Notes: generated from the letters alone by a model not told the origin. 64,000 bases of DNA from an uncultured Methanoregula sp. (GCF_963678795.1 NZ_OY787453.1:744001-808000), one strand, 5' to 3'. Shown: positions 8,089 through 16,659, numbered from the stretch's first letter. Made by a program: numbers and translations.

Positions 8089-8679
8089 ATGGTAAAATCA
8101 ATGTACGCCTTCGTCAGGGAGGCATGGAAAGTACCGGCAGACAGCGGGGTCAAGGAGCTCCTCTGGAACCGTATGCAGGAATGGCGCCGTGAGGGCAGCG
8201 TTGTCCGTATCGAACGGCCGACCCGTATCGACCGCGCACGCTCGCTCGGGTACAAGGCAAAGCAGGGTATTGCCGTTGCACGTGTCCAGGTACGCCGCGG
8301 AGGCCGCCGGGCATCCCGGTATGTCCGCGCACGCCGGTCAGCCCGCATGGGCAAGAACCGCCTCACCGCCGGCAAGAGCATCCAGCGCATTGCCGAAGAG
8401 CGCGCATCCAAGAAATTCCCCAACATGGAAGTGCTCAACTCCTACTGGGTAGGGCAGGACGGGAAACTGAAATACTACGAGGTCATCCTCGTCGACGGTC
8501 ACCACCCCTCTATCCGGGCAGACAAGAACCTGAAGTGGCTTGCAAGCCCGACTCACCGCGGCCGTGCCGAGCGCGGCAAGACCCAGGCCGGTCTCAAGGG
8601 CCGGGGTATGCTGACAAGAGGCAAAGGTACCGAGAAGACCCGCCCCAGCATCCGCTCGCATGCAAACCAGGGCAAATAA
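8089..8679 (+). CDS. rpl15e: 50S ribosomal protein L15e
   Basis: A 196-residue basic protein matching archaeal L15e over its full length: N-terminal [34 protein letters not shown], the repeat-rich [20 protein letters not shown], and [20 protein letters not shown]. It is a large-subunit rRNA-binding protein. It heads a run of co-directional genes for RNase P proteins, proteasome alpha, SBDS, L37Ae, RpoP, Pcc1 and prefoldin beta. This is the conserved archaeal superoperon linking translation, tRNA processing and protein turnover. Confidence 0.97.
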   Translation: MVKSMYAFVREAWKVPADSGVKELLWNRMQEWRREGSVVRIERPTRIDRARSLGYKAKQGIAVARVQVRRGGRRASRYVRARRSARMGKNRLTAGKSIQRIAEERASKKFPNMEVLNSYWVGQDGKLKYYEVILVDGHHPSIRADKNLKWLASPTHRGRAERGKTQAGLKGRGMLTRGKGTEKTRPSIRSHANQGK

Positions 8680-8709
8680 TCTTATTCTCTTTTTACGAAG
8701 TCTCCTTTC

Positions 8710-9354
8710 ATGAAGATCACCGATGCAGCAGTTTTTGTGCACCCGTCCGGTGACTCGTCTGTCCGCAGGATGGCACTTGAAGCAAAGGCCCTTGGCTTTG
8801 ACAGTATCGTTGCCATGGATGCACCTTCGTGCGAATATGTGGGTATAACCGTCTACGCCGGTCGCTGCATCCGTGACCGTGCAATGCGGGACGTAATCGC
8901 ACGGGTCAAACAGGCCCGGGCTACGGATGCTGTCATCTCGGTCCAGGCCGGTGACAACGGGTTCAACCGGGCAGCGCTCGGTCTCAAGGGTGTGCATATC
9001 CTCCGCGGGATCCAGTCTGCCGATAAGATGGCATTCGATCACGTTGCTGCCAGGATGGCGGCTGATAACCGGGTGGCAATTGACCTTGATCTTTCGGTCA
9101 TCATCTCCACCAGGGGTATAGCAAGGCAGCGGGCGATCCACCGCTACCTGGATATCCTTGTCCTGGAACAGCGTTTTGAGTTCCCGCTGACACTCTCGTC
9201 GCATGCCCGGTCAATTCTCGACATGCGGTCCACCCGGGAGATCACGGGTCTCTGCTCCCTTCTCGGCATGGACACGGATGATGTGGCCCGGGCCCTTGGC
9301 GGCATCGGGATTCTCGAGACCCCTGCCCCGGCAGCAGTGCGGGTGATCGGATGA
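8710..9354 (+). CDS. rnp3: Ribonuclease P protein component 3 (Rpp30)
   Basis: A 214-residue TIM-barrel-like protein of the Rpp30 family: MKITDAAVFVHPSGDSSV at the start, ALGFDSIVAMDAPSCEY, and late motifs TLSSHARSILDMRSTREI and LCSLLGMD typical of archaeal Rpp30. With the RNase P RNA, Pop5 and others it matures the 5' ends of tRNAs. It follows L15e by 30 bases and overlaps the Pop5 gene by 4 bases, so the two partner subunits are translationally coupled. Confidence 0.9.
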   Translation: MKITDAAVFVHPSGDSSVRRMALEAKALGFDSIVAMDAPSCEYVGITVYAGRCIRDRAMRDVIARVKQARATDAVISVQAGDNGFNRAALGLKGVHILRGIQSADKMAFDHVAARMAADNRVAIDLDLSVIISTRGIARQRAIHRYLDILVLEQRFEFPLTLSSHARSILDMRSTREITGLCSLLGMDTDDVARALGGIGILETPAPAAVRVIG

Positions 9355-9926
9355 CCGTCCGTCCACCCACCCTGCGGGAGAACCGACGCTATATCCTCGC
9401 CCGTGTCCTGCCTGCAGGCACTCCCATTGACCAGAAAGAGCTCTATTTCGCGATATCCGATGCCGTCACCTCTCTCTGCGGTGACAGTGTGGCGGCGGTG
9501 ATCACTCCTGCAGTTGTCGCTGCCGAAGGTGACTTTGTTTTCATCCGGTGCCGGCGCGGGACCGAGCGGGAGCTCTCCATTGCGCTTTCGACCGTCACCG
9601 GTTGCCGCGAGACGAAGCTTGCCCTCCGTATCCTTGCCATTTCGGGCACCATGGAAAGCCTGAGGGAGCGCATCCGGATGATGTCTCCAACACCTGTTGT
9701 ATCTGCAGAACAACCTGCCTTGGAACCTACAACAGAACCTCCATGCGAAACGCCTGCTTCTCCGGAATCTATTCAGGAAATTCAGGCACCTCTCCGGGAG
9801 TACGAGATTGGCGGAATTACTTACACAGCCTGCCATTGTGACGGTCAGAAGGTTGATGTAATTGAAAAGGGATTTAAAAATACAAACCGATTGTTCTTAA
9901 CAAAAGAGGATCTGGAGAAATTATAA
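9351..9926 (+). CDS. rnp2: Ribonuclease P protein component 2 (Pop5) with C-terminal extension
   Basis: A 191-residue protein. Residues 1-110 match Pop5/Rnp2 (TLRENRRYILARVLPAG, then DFVFIRCRRGTERELSIALS and LRILAISGTMESLRERIR). The rest is unusual for the family. A Pro/Glu/Thr linker (about 112-150) leads into a small compact segment of about 40 residues beginning YEIGGITYTACHCDGQKVDV and ending in LTKEDLEKL. Pop5 pairs with Rpp30, whose gene overlaps upstream. Its stop overlaps the psmA start by one base. The extension may be a fused small domain of separate origin. Confidence 0.85.
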   Translation: MTVRPPTLRENRRYILARVLPAGTPIDQKELYFAISDAVTSLCGDSVAAVITPAVVAAEGDFVFIRCRRGTERELSIALSTVTGCRETKLALRILAISGTMESLRERIRMMSPTPVVSAEQPALEPTTEPPCETPASPESIQEIQAPLREYEIGGITYTACHCDGQKVDVIEKGFKNTNRLFLTKEDLEKL

Positions 9927-10648
9927 TGCAACCACAATACCAGATGGGATACGACCGGGCGATTACTGTTTTTTCGCCCGACGGAAGGCTCTACCAGGTA
10001 GAGTACGCCCGTGAAGCAGTAAAGCGCGGAACAACCGCAGTCGGTATCAAGGCAAAAGACGGCGTTGTCCTCATTGTCGACAAGCGTGTCAGTTCAAAAC
10101 TCCTTGAGGCATCCTCCATTGAGAAGATCTTCAAGATCGACGAGCACATCGGGGTTGCATCCTCCGGTCTTGTCGGCGATGCCCGGGCACTCGTTGACCG
10201 GGCCCGGGTGGAGTGCCAGATCAACCGCGTCTCGTACGACGAGCCGATCGAGGTCGAAGCCCTCTCCAAGAAACTCTGCGACCATATGCAGTCGCTCACC
10301 CAGTACGGGGGCATCCGCCCGTATGGCACCGCTCTCCTCATCGCTGGTGTCAGCGATGGCGAATGCAGGCTTTTCGAGACCGATCCTTCGGGCACGCTTC
10401 TCGAGTACAAGGCAACCGGTATCGGAATTGGCCGGCCTGCCGCCATGAAAGTCTTTGAAGAGGAGTACAGTGCCGAAGCCGAAATCAAGGATGTTATCCT
10501 TCTCGGACTCAAGGCACTTCACTCCGCCACGGAAGGCAAGTTCGATGTCGACCAGGTCGAGATCGGTGTGATCGGCAAGGAGAACCCGGTCTTCCGCAAG
10601 ATGAGCCGGGAAGAAGTGGCCGCCTTTGTCGAGCAGTTCAAGCCGTGA
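9926..10648 (+). CDS. psmA: 20S proteasome subunit alpha
   Basis: A 240-residue alpha subunit. The N-terminal gate region and signature are present (YDRAITVFSPDGRLYQVEYA, about 9-28), followed by VKRGTTAVGIKAKDGVVL and IGVASSGLVGDARALVDRAR. There is no N-terminal catalytic threonine, as expected for an alpha ring subunit. It forms the outer rings of the archaeal proteasome and docks the PAN/Cdc48 unfoldases. Its start overlaps the stop of rnp2, and SBDS follows after 6 bases. A psmB gene is not in the window. Confidence 0.97.
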   Translation: MQPQYQMGYDRAITVFSPDGRLYQVEYAREAVKRGTTAVGIKAKDGVVLIVDKRVSSKLLEASSIEKIFKIDEHIGVASSGLVGDARALVDRARVECQINRVSYDEPIEVEALSKKLCDHMQSLTQYGGIRPYGTALLIAGVSDGECRLFETDPSGTLLEYKATGIGIGRPAAMKVFEEEYSAEAEIKDVILLGLKALHSATEGKFDVDQVEIGVIGKENPVFRKMSREEVAAFVEQFKP

Positions 10649-10654
10649 TCTCCC

Positions 10655-11359
10655 ATGATTCCGCTTGACCGGGCTGTGGTAGCGCGGCTGGAAAGTTTCG
10701 GGGAGAAGTTCGAGATCCTCGTTGACCCGGACCAGGCCGCACTCGTCAGGCAGGGACAGGCAGTCAATATTGAGGATGTGGTTGCGGCTCTCAACGTCTT
10801 TGGCAATGCCTCCAAGGCTACCCGCGCTTCTGACGAGGTGCTGATGAAGGTCTTCCATACAACCGATTTTGATACGGTTGCCCGGAAGATCATTGAGAAA
10901 GGAGAGATTCACCTCACCGCCGATCAGCGCAAGCACATGGTTGAGGAGAAACGCCGTCAGGTTATCACGTTCATTTCAAGGAACTCTGTCAACCCCCAGA
11001 CCGGTCATCCGCACCCGCCGCACCGGATCGAGATGGCCATGGATGAGGCACGGGTGAATATCGATCCGTTCAAGCATCTCGATGAACAGGTCAAGGAAAC
11101 GGTCAAAGCCCTGCGCCCCCTTCTCCCGATCCGGTTTGAAGAACTCCGGCTTGCCATCAAGATCCCCGGGGACTTCGCTGCCAAGGCTTATGGTGACATT
11201 GCTGCAGGTTCGACGATGGAAAAGGATGAATGGCTCAAAGACGGGTCCTGGGTCTGCGTTGTGCGTATCCCGGCCGGGATCCAGATCGAGTTCTATGATC
11301 TCATCAACAAGCTCACCAAGGGTGAAGGACAGGTCAAGATCCTCAATCAACTATATTAG
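10655..11359 (+). CDS. sbds: Ribosome maturation protein SBDS
   Basis: A 234-residue SBDS homologue with the three-domain layout: the N-terminal FYSH domain (VARLESFGEKFEILVDPDQA, then VFHTTDFDTVARKIIEKGEI), a helical middle domain (RKHMVEEKRRQVITFISRN, PHPPHRIEMAMDEARV), and a ferredoxin-like C-terminal domain. It helps release the anti-association factor aIF6 from the large subunit. In many archaea the exosome genes rrp4, rrp41 and rrp42 follow SBDS directly. Here the next gene, 43 bases on, is rpl37ae. Confidence 0.95.
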   Translation: MIPLDRAVVARLESFGEKFEILVDPDQAALVRQGQAVNIEDVVAALNVFGNASKATRASDEVLMKVFHTTDFDTVARKIIEKGEIHLTADQRKHMVEEKRRQVITFISRNSVNPQTGHPHPPHRIEMAMDEARVNIDPFKHLDEQVKETVKALRPLLPIRFEELRLAIKIPGDFAAKAYGDIAAGSTMEKDEWLKDGSWVCVVRIPAGIQIEFYDLINKLTKGEGQVKILNQLY

Positions 11360-11402
11360 TTCCGGGGACAAATAAGAGAAGACAAAATTGGGGTTACCCA
11401 TC

Positions 11403-11699
11403 ATGGCAAGTTCATCAACTCATAAGGCAAAAGGAAAAGTCACCGGCAGTGCAGGACGTTTCGGCTGCCGTTACGGACGATTTGTGCGCAAGCGAGTATG
11501 TGATATCGAGAAGATTTCCCGGGCACTCCACCGCTGCCCCAAGTGTGATATGGAAACCGTATCCCGCCAGGGCACGGGTATCTGGGAATGCCGCAAGTGC
11601 GGATTCAAATTTGCCGGAGGCGCATACCAGCCGATTACCCCGGCAATGAAGATCGCACAGCGCGCGATCGACCGTACTACCGAACAGATCAGGAAATAA
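11403..11699 (+). CDS. rpl37ae: 50S ribosomal protein L37Ae (L43-type zinc ribbon)
   Basis: A 98-residue protein. The N-terminal basic part [20 protein letters not shown] is followed by a C4 zinc ribbon (CPKCDMETV about 46-54, [15 protein letters not shown] about 65-79). The family length is about 90 residues. The ATG at 11403 is chosen because the conserved N-terminus starts there; an upstream ATG at 11388 adds only five residues. It is followed by rpoP after 14 bases. Confidence 0.95.
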   Translation: MASSSTHKAKGKVTGSAGRFGCRYGRFVRKRVCDIEKISRALHRCPKCDMETVSRQGTGIWECRKCGFKFAGGAYQPITPAMKIAQRAIDRTTEQIRK

Positions 11700-11713
11700 G
11701 CGGATACGTTACG

Positions 11714-11848
11714 ATGGCTAGCACATACAAATGCGCACGGTGTAAACAGAAGGTTGAGATCGACGTCAATGTCCGGTGTCCCTACTGTGGGCACCGGATT
11801 CTCTTCAAAGAGCGCGGCGCGGCGATCAAGGAACTCAAAGCCCGCTAA
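11714..11848 (+). CDS. rpoP: DNA-directed RNA polymerase subunit P (Rpb12)
   Basis: A 44-residue zinc-binding RNA polymerase subunit. The motif is [11 protein letters not shown] (first CxxC) with [12 protein letters not shown] (second CxxC) and a basic C-terminus. This is the usual archaeal length. It sits between L37Ae and the KEOPS subunit Pcc1, its usual place in archaea. Confidence 0.95.
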   Translation: MASTYKCARCKQKVEIDVNVRCPYCGHRILFKERGAAIKELKAR

Positions 11849-11926
11849 TCCCGTGCATTGCCATACCGGGCTTCCTGCCCGGGAATACCCATTTTTATTT
11901 TGCCGTTTTCTGCCCGAGGGTACCCT

Positions 11927-12205
11927 ATGTCGCAGCATGAAGTGACTTTCCGTTTCACAACCCCCCATGCAGGCAGGATTCTCCGGTCGCTTGAACCCGA
12001 GCTTGCAGATGAAGTGAACCCGCGGTCCAGGATCCAGTGCCGGCTGGATGGTGACAACACCCTCGTCCTTGCTGTCGAATCTGACGACACACCCTCGCTC
12101 CGGGCAGCCCTTAACATGTACCTGCGCCTCGTCAACGTTGCTGACGAGATGCAGCAGGTGGGGGAGGGTCCCGGTCACAGGGAGGCCGGTGCATCGCGGG
12201 AATAA
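11927..12205 (+). CDS. pcc1: KEOPS complex subunit Pcc1
   Basis: A 92-residue protein with the Pcc1 alpha/beta fold pattern: VTFRFTTPHAGRILRSLEPE, SRIQCRLDGDNTLVLAVES, and the C-terminal helix SLRAALNMYLRLVNVADEMQ. KEOPS makes threonylcarbamoyl-adenosine at A37 of ANN-decoding tRNAs; Pcc1 dimerises the complex. The start at 11927 follows a short gap from rpoP and gives the family length. The glycine-rich last 15 residues are a variable tail. Confidence 0.9.
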   Translation: MSQHEVTFRFTTPHAGRILRSLEPELADEVNPRSRIQCRLDGDNTLVLAVESDDTPSLRAALNMYLRLVNVADEMQQVGEGPGHREAGASRE

Positions 12206-12248
12206 CCCTTTTTATCGATGGCGACTGATAGTGATACAGGAGTTTGAT

Positions 12249-12611
12249 ATGAACAACATTTCACCCAAGATGCAGAACCAGCTTGCCATGCTCCAGCAGA
12301 TCCAGCAGCAGCTCCAGACCATCCTCCAGCAGAAGGCCCAGTACGAGATGGCCGTCCGAGAGGCGAAGAGGGCAGAGGAAGAGATCAGCGATTCTGCCGA
12401 AGACGCTGTCATGTACATGACGGTCGGCACGGTCATGATGCAGAAGAAGAAAGAAGTAATTGTAGCAAAACTGACCGAGAAGGTCGAGACCCTCGAACTC
12501 CGGATCAAGTCCCTTGAGAAGCAGGAGAAGATGCTCCAGTCCAAGTTCGAGCAGATGCAGGCACAGCTCAAGGCGGCAATCGAGGGCAAGGGCTCCCCGA
12601 CTGCGGCATAA
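12249..12611 (+). CDS. pfdB: Prefoldin subunit beta
   Basis: A 120-residue coiled-coil chaperone subunit. Two long helices (about 5-48 and 70-115) are joined by beta hairpins containing DAVMYMTVGTVMMQKKKEVI (about 51-70), the prefoldin beta signature. The hexameric prefoldin captures unfolded proteins and passes them to the thermosome. A GGAG-like site precedes the ATG at 12249. It is the last gene in the superoperon before the HD-domain protein. Confidence 0.95.
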   Translation: MNNISPKMQNQLAMLQQIQQQLQTILQQKAQYEMAVREAKRAEEEISDSAEDAVMYMTVGTVMMQKKKEVIVAKLTEKVETLELRIKSLEKQEKMLQSKFEQMQAQLKAAIEGKGSPTAA

Positions 12612-12674
12612 CTTTTTTCATTGCGGCCCACGATCAACCCAAACACTCATCGTATTCCGGATCCCAGTCCTGTT

Positions 12675-13271
12675 ATGCGTCCTTTGGCAGACTTCCTTGC
12701 AGTGGACCCGGCCCGCCGGCTCCTTGTCATCAAGACTGCTGCGGATCATGCTTCCCGCGCCCACAAGGGACAGCTGCGGAAAGACCGGAGAACCCCCTAC
12801 ATAACCCACCCGGCCCGGGTAGCCGGGCTTGTCGGCACGTTCAACGGGTCGCATGTTGCGATCATTGCGGCATGGCTCCACGATGTCTACGAGGATTGTT
12901 CTCCCGAGTGGATCCTGAAGACCGATGCTCTCATTGACAAGCTCGCGCTTCCTGCCGATGACCGGAAAGATATTGCTGCGATTGTCGATGCCATGACGAA
13001 AAAGAACACGATTCCCAAGAAAGGGGCCCGGCTCTCCGACAGTCTCGAGCGGATCATTGATGCGCCTCCTGAGGCAACGCTGGTCAAGCTCTGCGACCGG
13101 ATTGATAATCTCCTCGATTCGGCGGACCGGAACGGCGGATTCACGAAGCGTTACCTTGCTTCTACCGATGAAGTGATCGAAAAGCTCTCCGTTCGGGCTT
13201 CGCTCTGCGGGTACGAGACGGCGCTGGGTATCCTGGTACAGATCAGGAATTCCAACCTGAAGAAATTGTAA
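12675..13271 (+). CDS. HD-domain hydrolase related to SpoT/MESH1
   Basis: A 198-residue HD-superfamily protein. Its pattern follows the (p)ppGpp hydrolase domain: AHKGQLRKDRRTPYITHPAR, then AIIAAWLHDVYEDCSPEWI (the HD pair plus ED), then VKLCDRIDNLLDS, which matches the K-L-x-D-R motif. No synthetase domain is present, so it resembles single-domain MESH1-type enzymes that remove a phosphate from (p)ppGpp or NADPH. Which substrate an archaeon would use is unclear. The ATG at 12675 is preferred; the frame is open back to 12621. It follows pfdB by 63 bases and converges with leuA. Confidence 0.8.
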   Translation: MRPLADFLAVDPARRLLVIKTAADHASRAHKGQLRKDRRTPYITHPARVAGLVGTFNGSHVAIIAAWLHDVYEDCSPEWILKTDALIDKLALPADDRKDIAAIVDAMTKKNTIPKKGARLSDSLERIIDAPPEATLVKLCDRIDNLLDSADRNGGFTKRYLASTDEVIEKLSVRASLCGYETALGILVQIRNSNLKKL

Positions 13272-13418
13272 CCTTTTTGCTCCGGGAAAAAAATACGGCT
13301 TGTCCGCATCGGGATTTTTACCGTTTGTAAAAAAGCCGGTCTTTGCTGACCCGTCGCAAACCGTTGTTCCCTCTCCCGTTTGCCCGCTGCAGCAGGAAAA
13401 AAGGAACGAGCCGGGGTA

Positions 13419-14939
13419 TTACGCCCGGTTGATCAGGTTGATAGCATTGACGAGCGCTTCGACCGAGGAGAGGACGATATCGTCACCGCTTCCGCTTGCG
13501 TCAAAGATCTTCCCCTGCTCGTCCTCAACCGCGATGGTCACGTGGCACATCGCATCCGAGCCCCCGGAGATTGCCTCGATGCTGAATTCCTTGAGCTGGA
13601 GTTTCGAGGGGGTGATCCCAAGGATGGCGTTCAGTGCTGCATCAACAGGACCATTCCCCACTGCAGAGAAGACGTGCTCCTTCCCGTTCACCATCGCCCG
13701 GACACTGGCGGTCGGGATTGCGTGGTTGCCGGTCATGATGGCAATATCCTGGAGCTCAAGCATCTTGTGGTTGAACTCGATGCCCATTGCACCTTCGGCG
13801 ATCTCGTACAGGTCGGCGTCGGTGACCCGTTTTCCCTTGTTTGCTACAGCCTTGACCTTCTCGACGATAGCGTCCAGCTGGGCGCCATCCGGATCGATGT
13901 GGACATCCTTGAGCATCTGCTGTACTGCATGCCGGCCCACATGCTTGCCGAGGGTGAGCCTGCGGCGGTGGCCTACCATCTCCGGGGTCATGATGCCCGG
14001 TTCGAACGTGGCAGAGTTCTGGAGTACGCCATGGGAGTGAATGCCGCTCTCGTGAGAGAAGACATTCTCTCCTACAACCGGCTGGGTGGGCGGGATGCCG
14101 ATGCCGGAGAACCGTGATACCAGGCGGGAGGTTTCGACGAGGCGTGCCTTTTCTATCCCGGTCTTTATCCGGTACATCGACTCCATGATCATCACGGTCT
14201 GGGCAAGGTCGGCATTGCCGGCCCGCTCGCCAAGACCGTTGACGGTTACCTGTACCTGCGAGGCGCCAGCCTCGACCGCCGCGATCGTATTGGCGACCGC
14301 GAGACCGAAGTCGTTGTGGCAGTGGACATCGATCGGGCACCGGACCTCTTTGTTGATGCGGGTGATCAGGGTCTTCATCGCGGATGGCGAGATGACTCCT
14401 ACCGTATCCGGCACGTTGATGATCGTGGCCCCGGCATCAGCTGCGGTCCGGAATACCTCTATAAGATAGTCCCAGTCCGTCCGCGTGGCGTCCATAGCGG
14501 AGAACATGCAGAGCTCGGAGCGCTTCCGGATATAGCCGATGATATCGGCAGTAATCTCGAGCACTTCCCTGCGGCTCTTGTTGATCGTGTTCTCCCGCTG
14601 GATATCCGAAGTCGGGATAAAGACGTGCACCATGTCGACGTTGCAGTCAAGACAGGCGTCCACATCGGCTTTCACTGAGCGGGCGAGCCCGCAGATCACA
14701 GAATCAAGACCGAGATTTTTAATAGCAGCTACTGTCTCTTTCTCGGCTTTCGAGGATGCAGGGAACCCTGCCTCTATAGCATGTACGCCGATTGCGGAGA
14801 GCTGGCGGGCAATCTCAAGTTTCTGTTCAAATGTAAATGCAATACCAGGGGTCTGTTCTCCGTCACGTAATGTGGTGTCAAAAACAGTTACTTCTTCATG
14901 AGCGTGGCTATCGGTGAAGAAGACGATCCCCCGCAACAT
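13419..14939 (-). CDS. leuA: 2-isopropylmalate synthase / citramalate synthase family
   Basis: A 506-residue acetyl-CoA-dependent aldol-type synthase. The catalytic TIM barrel (about 15-285) has FDTTLRDGEQTPGIAFTFEQK, the metal motif VHCHNDFGLAVANT and NGLGERAGNADL. A linker region with HESGIHSHGVLQN and GKHVGRHAV follows, then a LeuA dimer allosteric domain (about 375-500). The full-length regulatory domain argues for end-product feedback by leucine or isoleucine. Methanogens carry two close paralogues, LeuA and the isoleucine-pathway citramalate synthase CimA; the sequence by eye favours LeuA but does not exclude CimA. It is monocistronic and leftward. Confidence 0.85.
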   Translation of the reverse strand: MLRGIVFFTDSHAHEEVTVFDTTLRDGEQTPGIAFTFEQKLEIARQLSAIGVHAIEAGFPASSKAEKETVAAIKNLGLDSVICGLARSVKADVDACLDCNVDMVHVFIPTSDIQRENTINKSRREVLEITADIIGYIRKRSELCMFSAMDATRTDWDYLIEVFRTAADAGATIINVPDTVGVISPSAMKTLITRINKEVRCPIDVHCHNDFGLAVANTIAAVEAGASQVQVTVNGLGERAGNADLAQTVMIMESMYRIKTGIEKARLVETSRLVSRFSGIGIPPTQPVVGENVFSHESGIHSHGVLQNSATFEPGIMTPEMVGHRRRLTLGKHVGRHAVQQMLKDVHIDPDGAQLDAIVEKVKAVANKGKRVTDADLYEIAEGAMGIEFNHKMLELQDIAIMTGNHAIPTASVRAMVNGKEHVFSAVGNGPVDAALNAILGITPSKLQLKEFSIEAISGGSDAMCHVTIAVEDEQGKIFDASGSGDDIVLSSVEALVNAINLINRA

Positions 14940-15089
14940 CCTTGCGAGCAGTCATACAATCTTAATGGGTATGCGGATTATTTAAATAATCGCTGCACCA
15001 CTTCCGAATCCATGGATTTTACGGGGCGAAAACCGGAAGTCTTACGATATGTTTAATAGGAAACTTGCCATACATTAGTAGCGCAGTGC

Positions 15090-15195
15090 CCCGCCTTAAC
15101 TCAGCTTGGTAGAGTGCGCGGCTGTAGTATGGTTTACCGATTGAGGTAACTGCGCAGCTACCGCGATGTCCCCGGTTCGAATCTGGGAGGCGGGA
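15090..15195 (+). tRNA. tRNA-Tyr (GUA) with an anticodon-loop intron
   Basis: All four arms fold. The acceptor strands are CCCGCCT and AGGCGGG with discriminator A at 15195; the D-stem is ACTC/GAGT; the T-arm is CCCGG-TTCGAAT-CTGGG; the anticodon stem is CGCGG/CCGCG. The anticodon GTA is at 15124-15126. About 32 bases (15128-15159) interrupt the loop after position 37, the canonical archaeal site, to be removed by the splicing endonuclease. C1-G72 is the archaeal tyrosine identity pair. A TATA-like TTTAATAGG lies about 30 bases upstream. No CCA is encoded. Confidence 0.95.
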
Positions 15196-15210
15196 TTACT
15201 GTATAAAAAT

Positions 15211-15283
15211 GCCCAGGTAGTGTAGTGGCCTATCATGATTGCCTGTCACGCAATCGACTCGGATTCGAATTCCGACCTGGGCG
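15211..15283 (+). tRNA. tRNA-Asp (GUC)
   Basis: The acceptor strands GCCCAGG and CCTGGGC pair perfectly, with discriminator G at 15283. The anticodon stem ATTGC/GCAAT holds the loop CTGTCAC, giving anticodon GTC. The T-arm contains GGATTCGAATTCC. It lies 15 bases after tRNA-Tyr and is probably co-transcribed. CCA is not encoded, in keeping with the archaeal CCA enzyme at 33397. Confidence 0.96.
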
Positions 15284-15307
15284 TCACTTACATTTTTTGG
15301 AATTTTC

Positions 15308-15752
15308 TTGCTCTGTAGAAAAGGTTGGTCACATTACTCGATGACCCCCCTCTTGCGCCAATTTGTCTCCCGTTGGGCGACGGGACGCAGTGCGACGGTC
15401 TCTGGTTAAGTTACAGGTAATACGTTGTCATCCCCGGTGGGGGCGCCGCAGCAGCGGGGGCGAAGCTCCCGAGAGCGTCGAATTTTCTGAATTATTTCCT
15501 ATGAAACTACTCATTCTTAAGATATGATAATGGGGGTTGCGACCCCCATACCCCCTTTAATGATTGACGCCGCCGCCCCCGACGGGGCACCCCCGCGGCG
15601 TTTCAATTACCTAATAATATCAGAAAGCAGGTAATTGCTCCGCCGTGCCTCTGATAGCCCCTGGGGCGGGGAGCCCTCCCGAAATGACATTATAACGATT
15701 TTCATGATTCCGGTGTGAACCGATTGGATTCATGTCTGTTTCTACAGAGCAA
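15308..15752. repeat. Dispersed repeat copy c with 14-bp terminal inverted repeats (MITE-like)
   Basis: TTGCTCTGTAGAAA at 15308-15321 is exactly the reverse complement of TTTCTACAGAGCAA at 15739-15752. The 445-base span between has no gene. Its right half (about 15530-15752) is homologous, with the same order of motifs, to 36377-36595: a GGGGGTTGCGACCCCC-like hairpin, the GCCGCCGCCCCCG run, TTCAATTACCT, GGTAATTGC-CCGCCGTGCCTC, CGATTTTCAT and a CAGAGCAAA end. No transposase is inside. It sits directly after tRNA-Asp. Confidence 0.7.
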
Positions 15753-15786
15753 ATTTTCTCAATCACATGAACTTTATTCCGCTTTT

Positions 15787-16022
15787 ACCGGTCGATTCGG
15801 TCCCCCCTGCCCCTGTAGTGGAGCGAGGTCCGGATTATTACGTGGCGGGTACTGGATGGCCCGCAAATCCGCGGCCACTGAACCCGGCACAACAACGATG
15901 CATATCTGCATGCAAACCCTCACACGAACCAGAATGAATACCTCACCAATTGTGATTTGGCATACCTTGCGGACTACCCGATGCCGGGCTATGATACCGT
16001 TCCCGAAAGATTGAAAACTGTT
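15787..16022 (+). pseudogene. Possible degraded coding remnant
   Basis: Two frames carry protein-like stretches that do not connect. One reads VDSVPPAPVVERGPDYYVAG and GTGWPANPRPLNPAQQR. The other reads HANPHTNQNEYLTNCDLAYL and ADYPMPGYDTVPERLKTVEK, after an in-frame stop. The second piece looks like a natural C-terminal segment. This suggests a gene broken by a frameshift and stop, with no recognised family. Low confidence. Confidence 0.3.
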
Positions 16023-16031
16023 GAAAAAAGG

Positions 16032-16301
16032 TTAACAGGTTGCTGCCGGCTGGAGGAGAAGACGTCCTCTGGATGTGAGCCGGAGTACGATCTCACTACT
16101 CGACTTTCCCCCGTCAAGGTAGCGTTTGGAGAGAAGAACCCGGACCGCAGACCGGACACTGCTCTCGCTGTGGGCAGACTGCAGCGTGTGAACTACATGA
16201 CTTATGTGGCAGCCCTGTTTGTCAGCAACTGCCTGGAGGATGTCGATGTGGGTGGGGGAAGGCACAAAGACTTCGGGGGTTTCATAGGTGATTTTTTCCA
16301 T
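16032..16301 (-). CDS. Small winged-helix DNA-binding protein
   Basis: An 89-residue protein with a single winged-helix fold: HIDILQAVADKQGCHISHVV, the recognition-helix region SESSVRSAVRVLLSKRYLDG, and the wing SSEIVLRLTSRGRLLLQ. It is probably a transcription regulator. Target and ligand are not indicated. Its promoter would lie in the gap to 16660, which it shares with the divergent YIP1-family gene. Confidence 0.65.
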   Translation of the reverse strand: MEKITYETPEVFVPSPTHIDILQAVADKQGCHISHVVHTLQSAHSESSVRSAVRVLLSKRYLDGGKSSSEIVLRLTSRGRLLLQPAATC

Positions 16302-16659
16302 AATTCGTCCTGGTGACCGGAAAAACCCAGATGGTTTTTTTTGATTCTATTGAACGAATCACCATTGTATTATATGGCGTATGACATGAAGTAATCATGC
16401 ATCATCCCACCCGGCACTACGGACGGATCGTATTTTTTCAAGGGATACTGTATAAAAAAAGGGTTGTTTAAAGATCCGATATTTGACACGGGTTATCCGT
16501 GCTGCCGGCCCCGGTGGCGCTGACTTTGCTGTGCCCCGTGAAAAGGATCACACTACGGTTTCAGGTTCCGGGAAACCCCAAATGCTCATGGACTTCCGGT
16601 ATCATGGCTGACCGGGAAAATACTGATTCTTATATAGTATCCTGCTGAATGATTCCTCA
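16302..16659. other. Intergenic region between divergent genes
   Basis: About 360 bases with no supported gene. AT-rich TATA-like runs occur near 16360 and 16630, and ACTGTATAAAAAAAGGG at about 16448. It probably carries the promoters of the flanking divergent genes. Confidence 0.5.
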
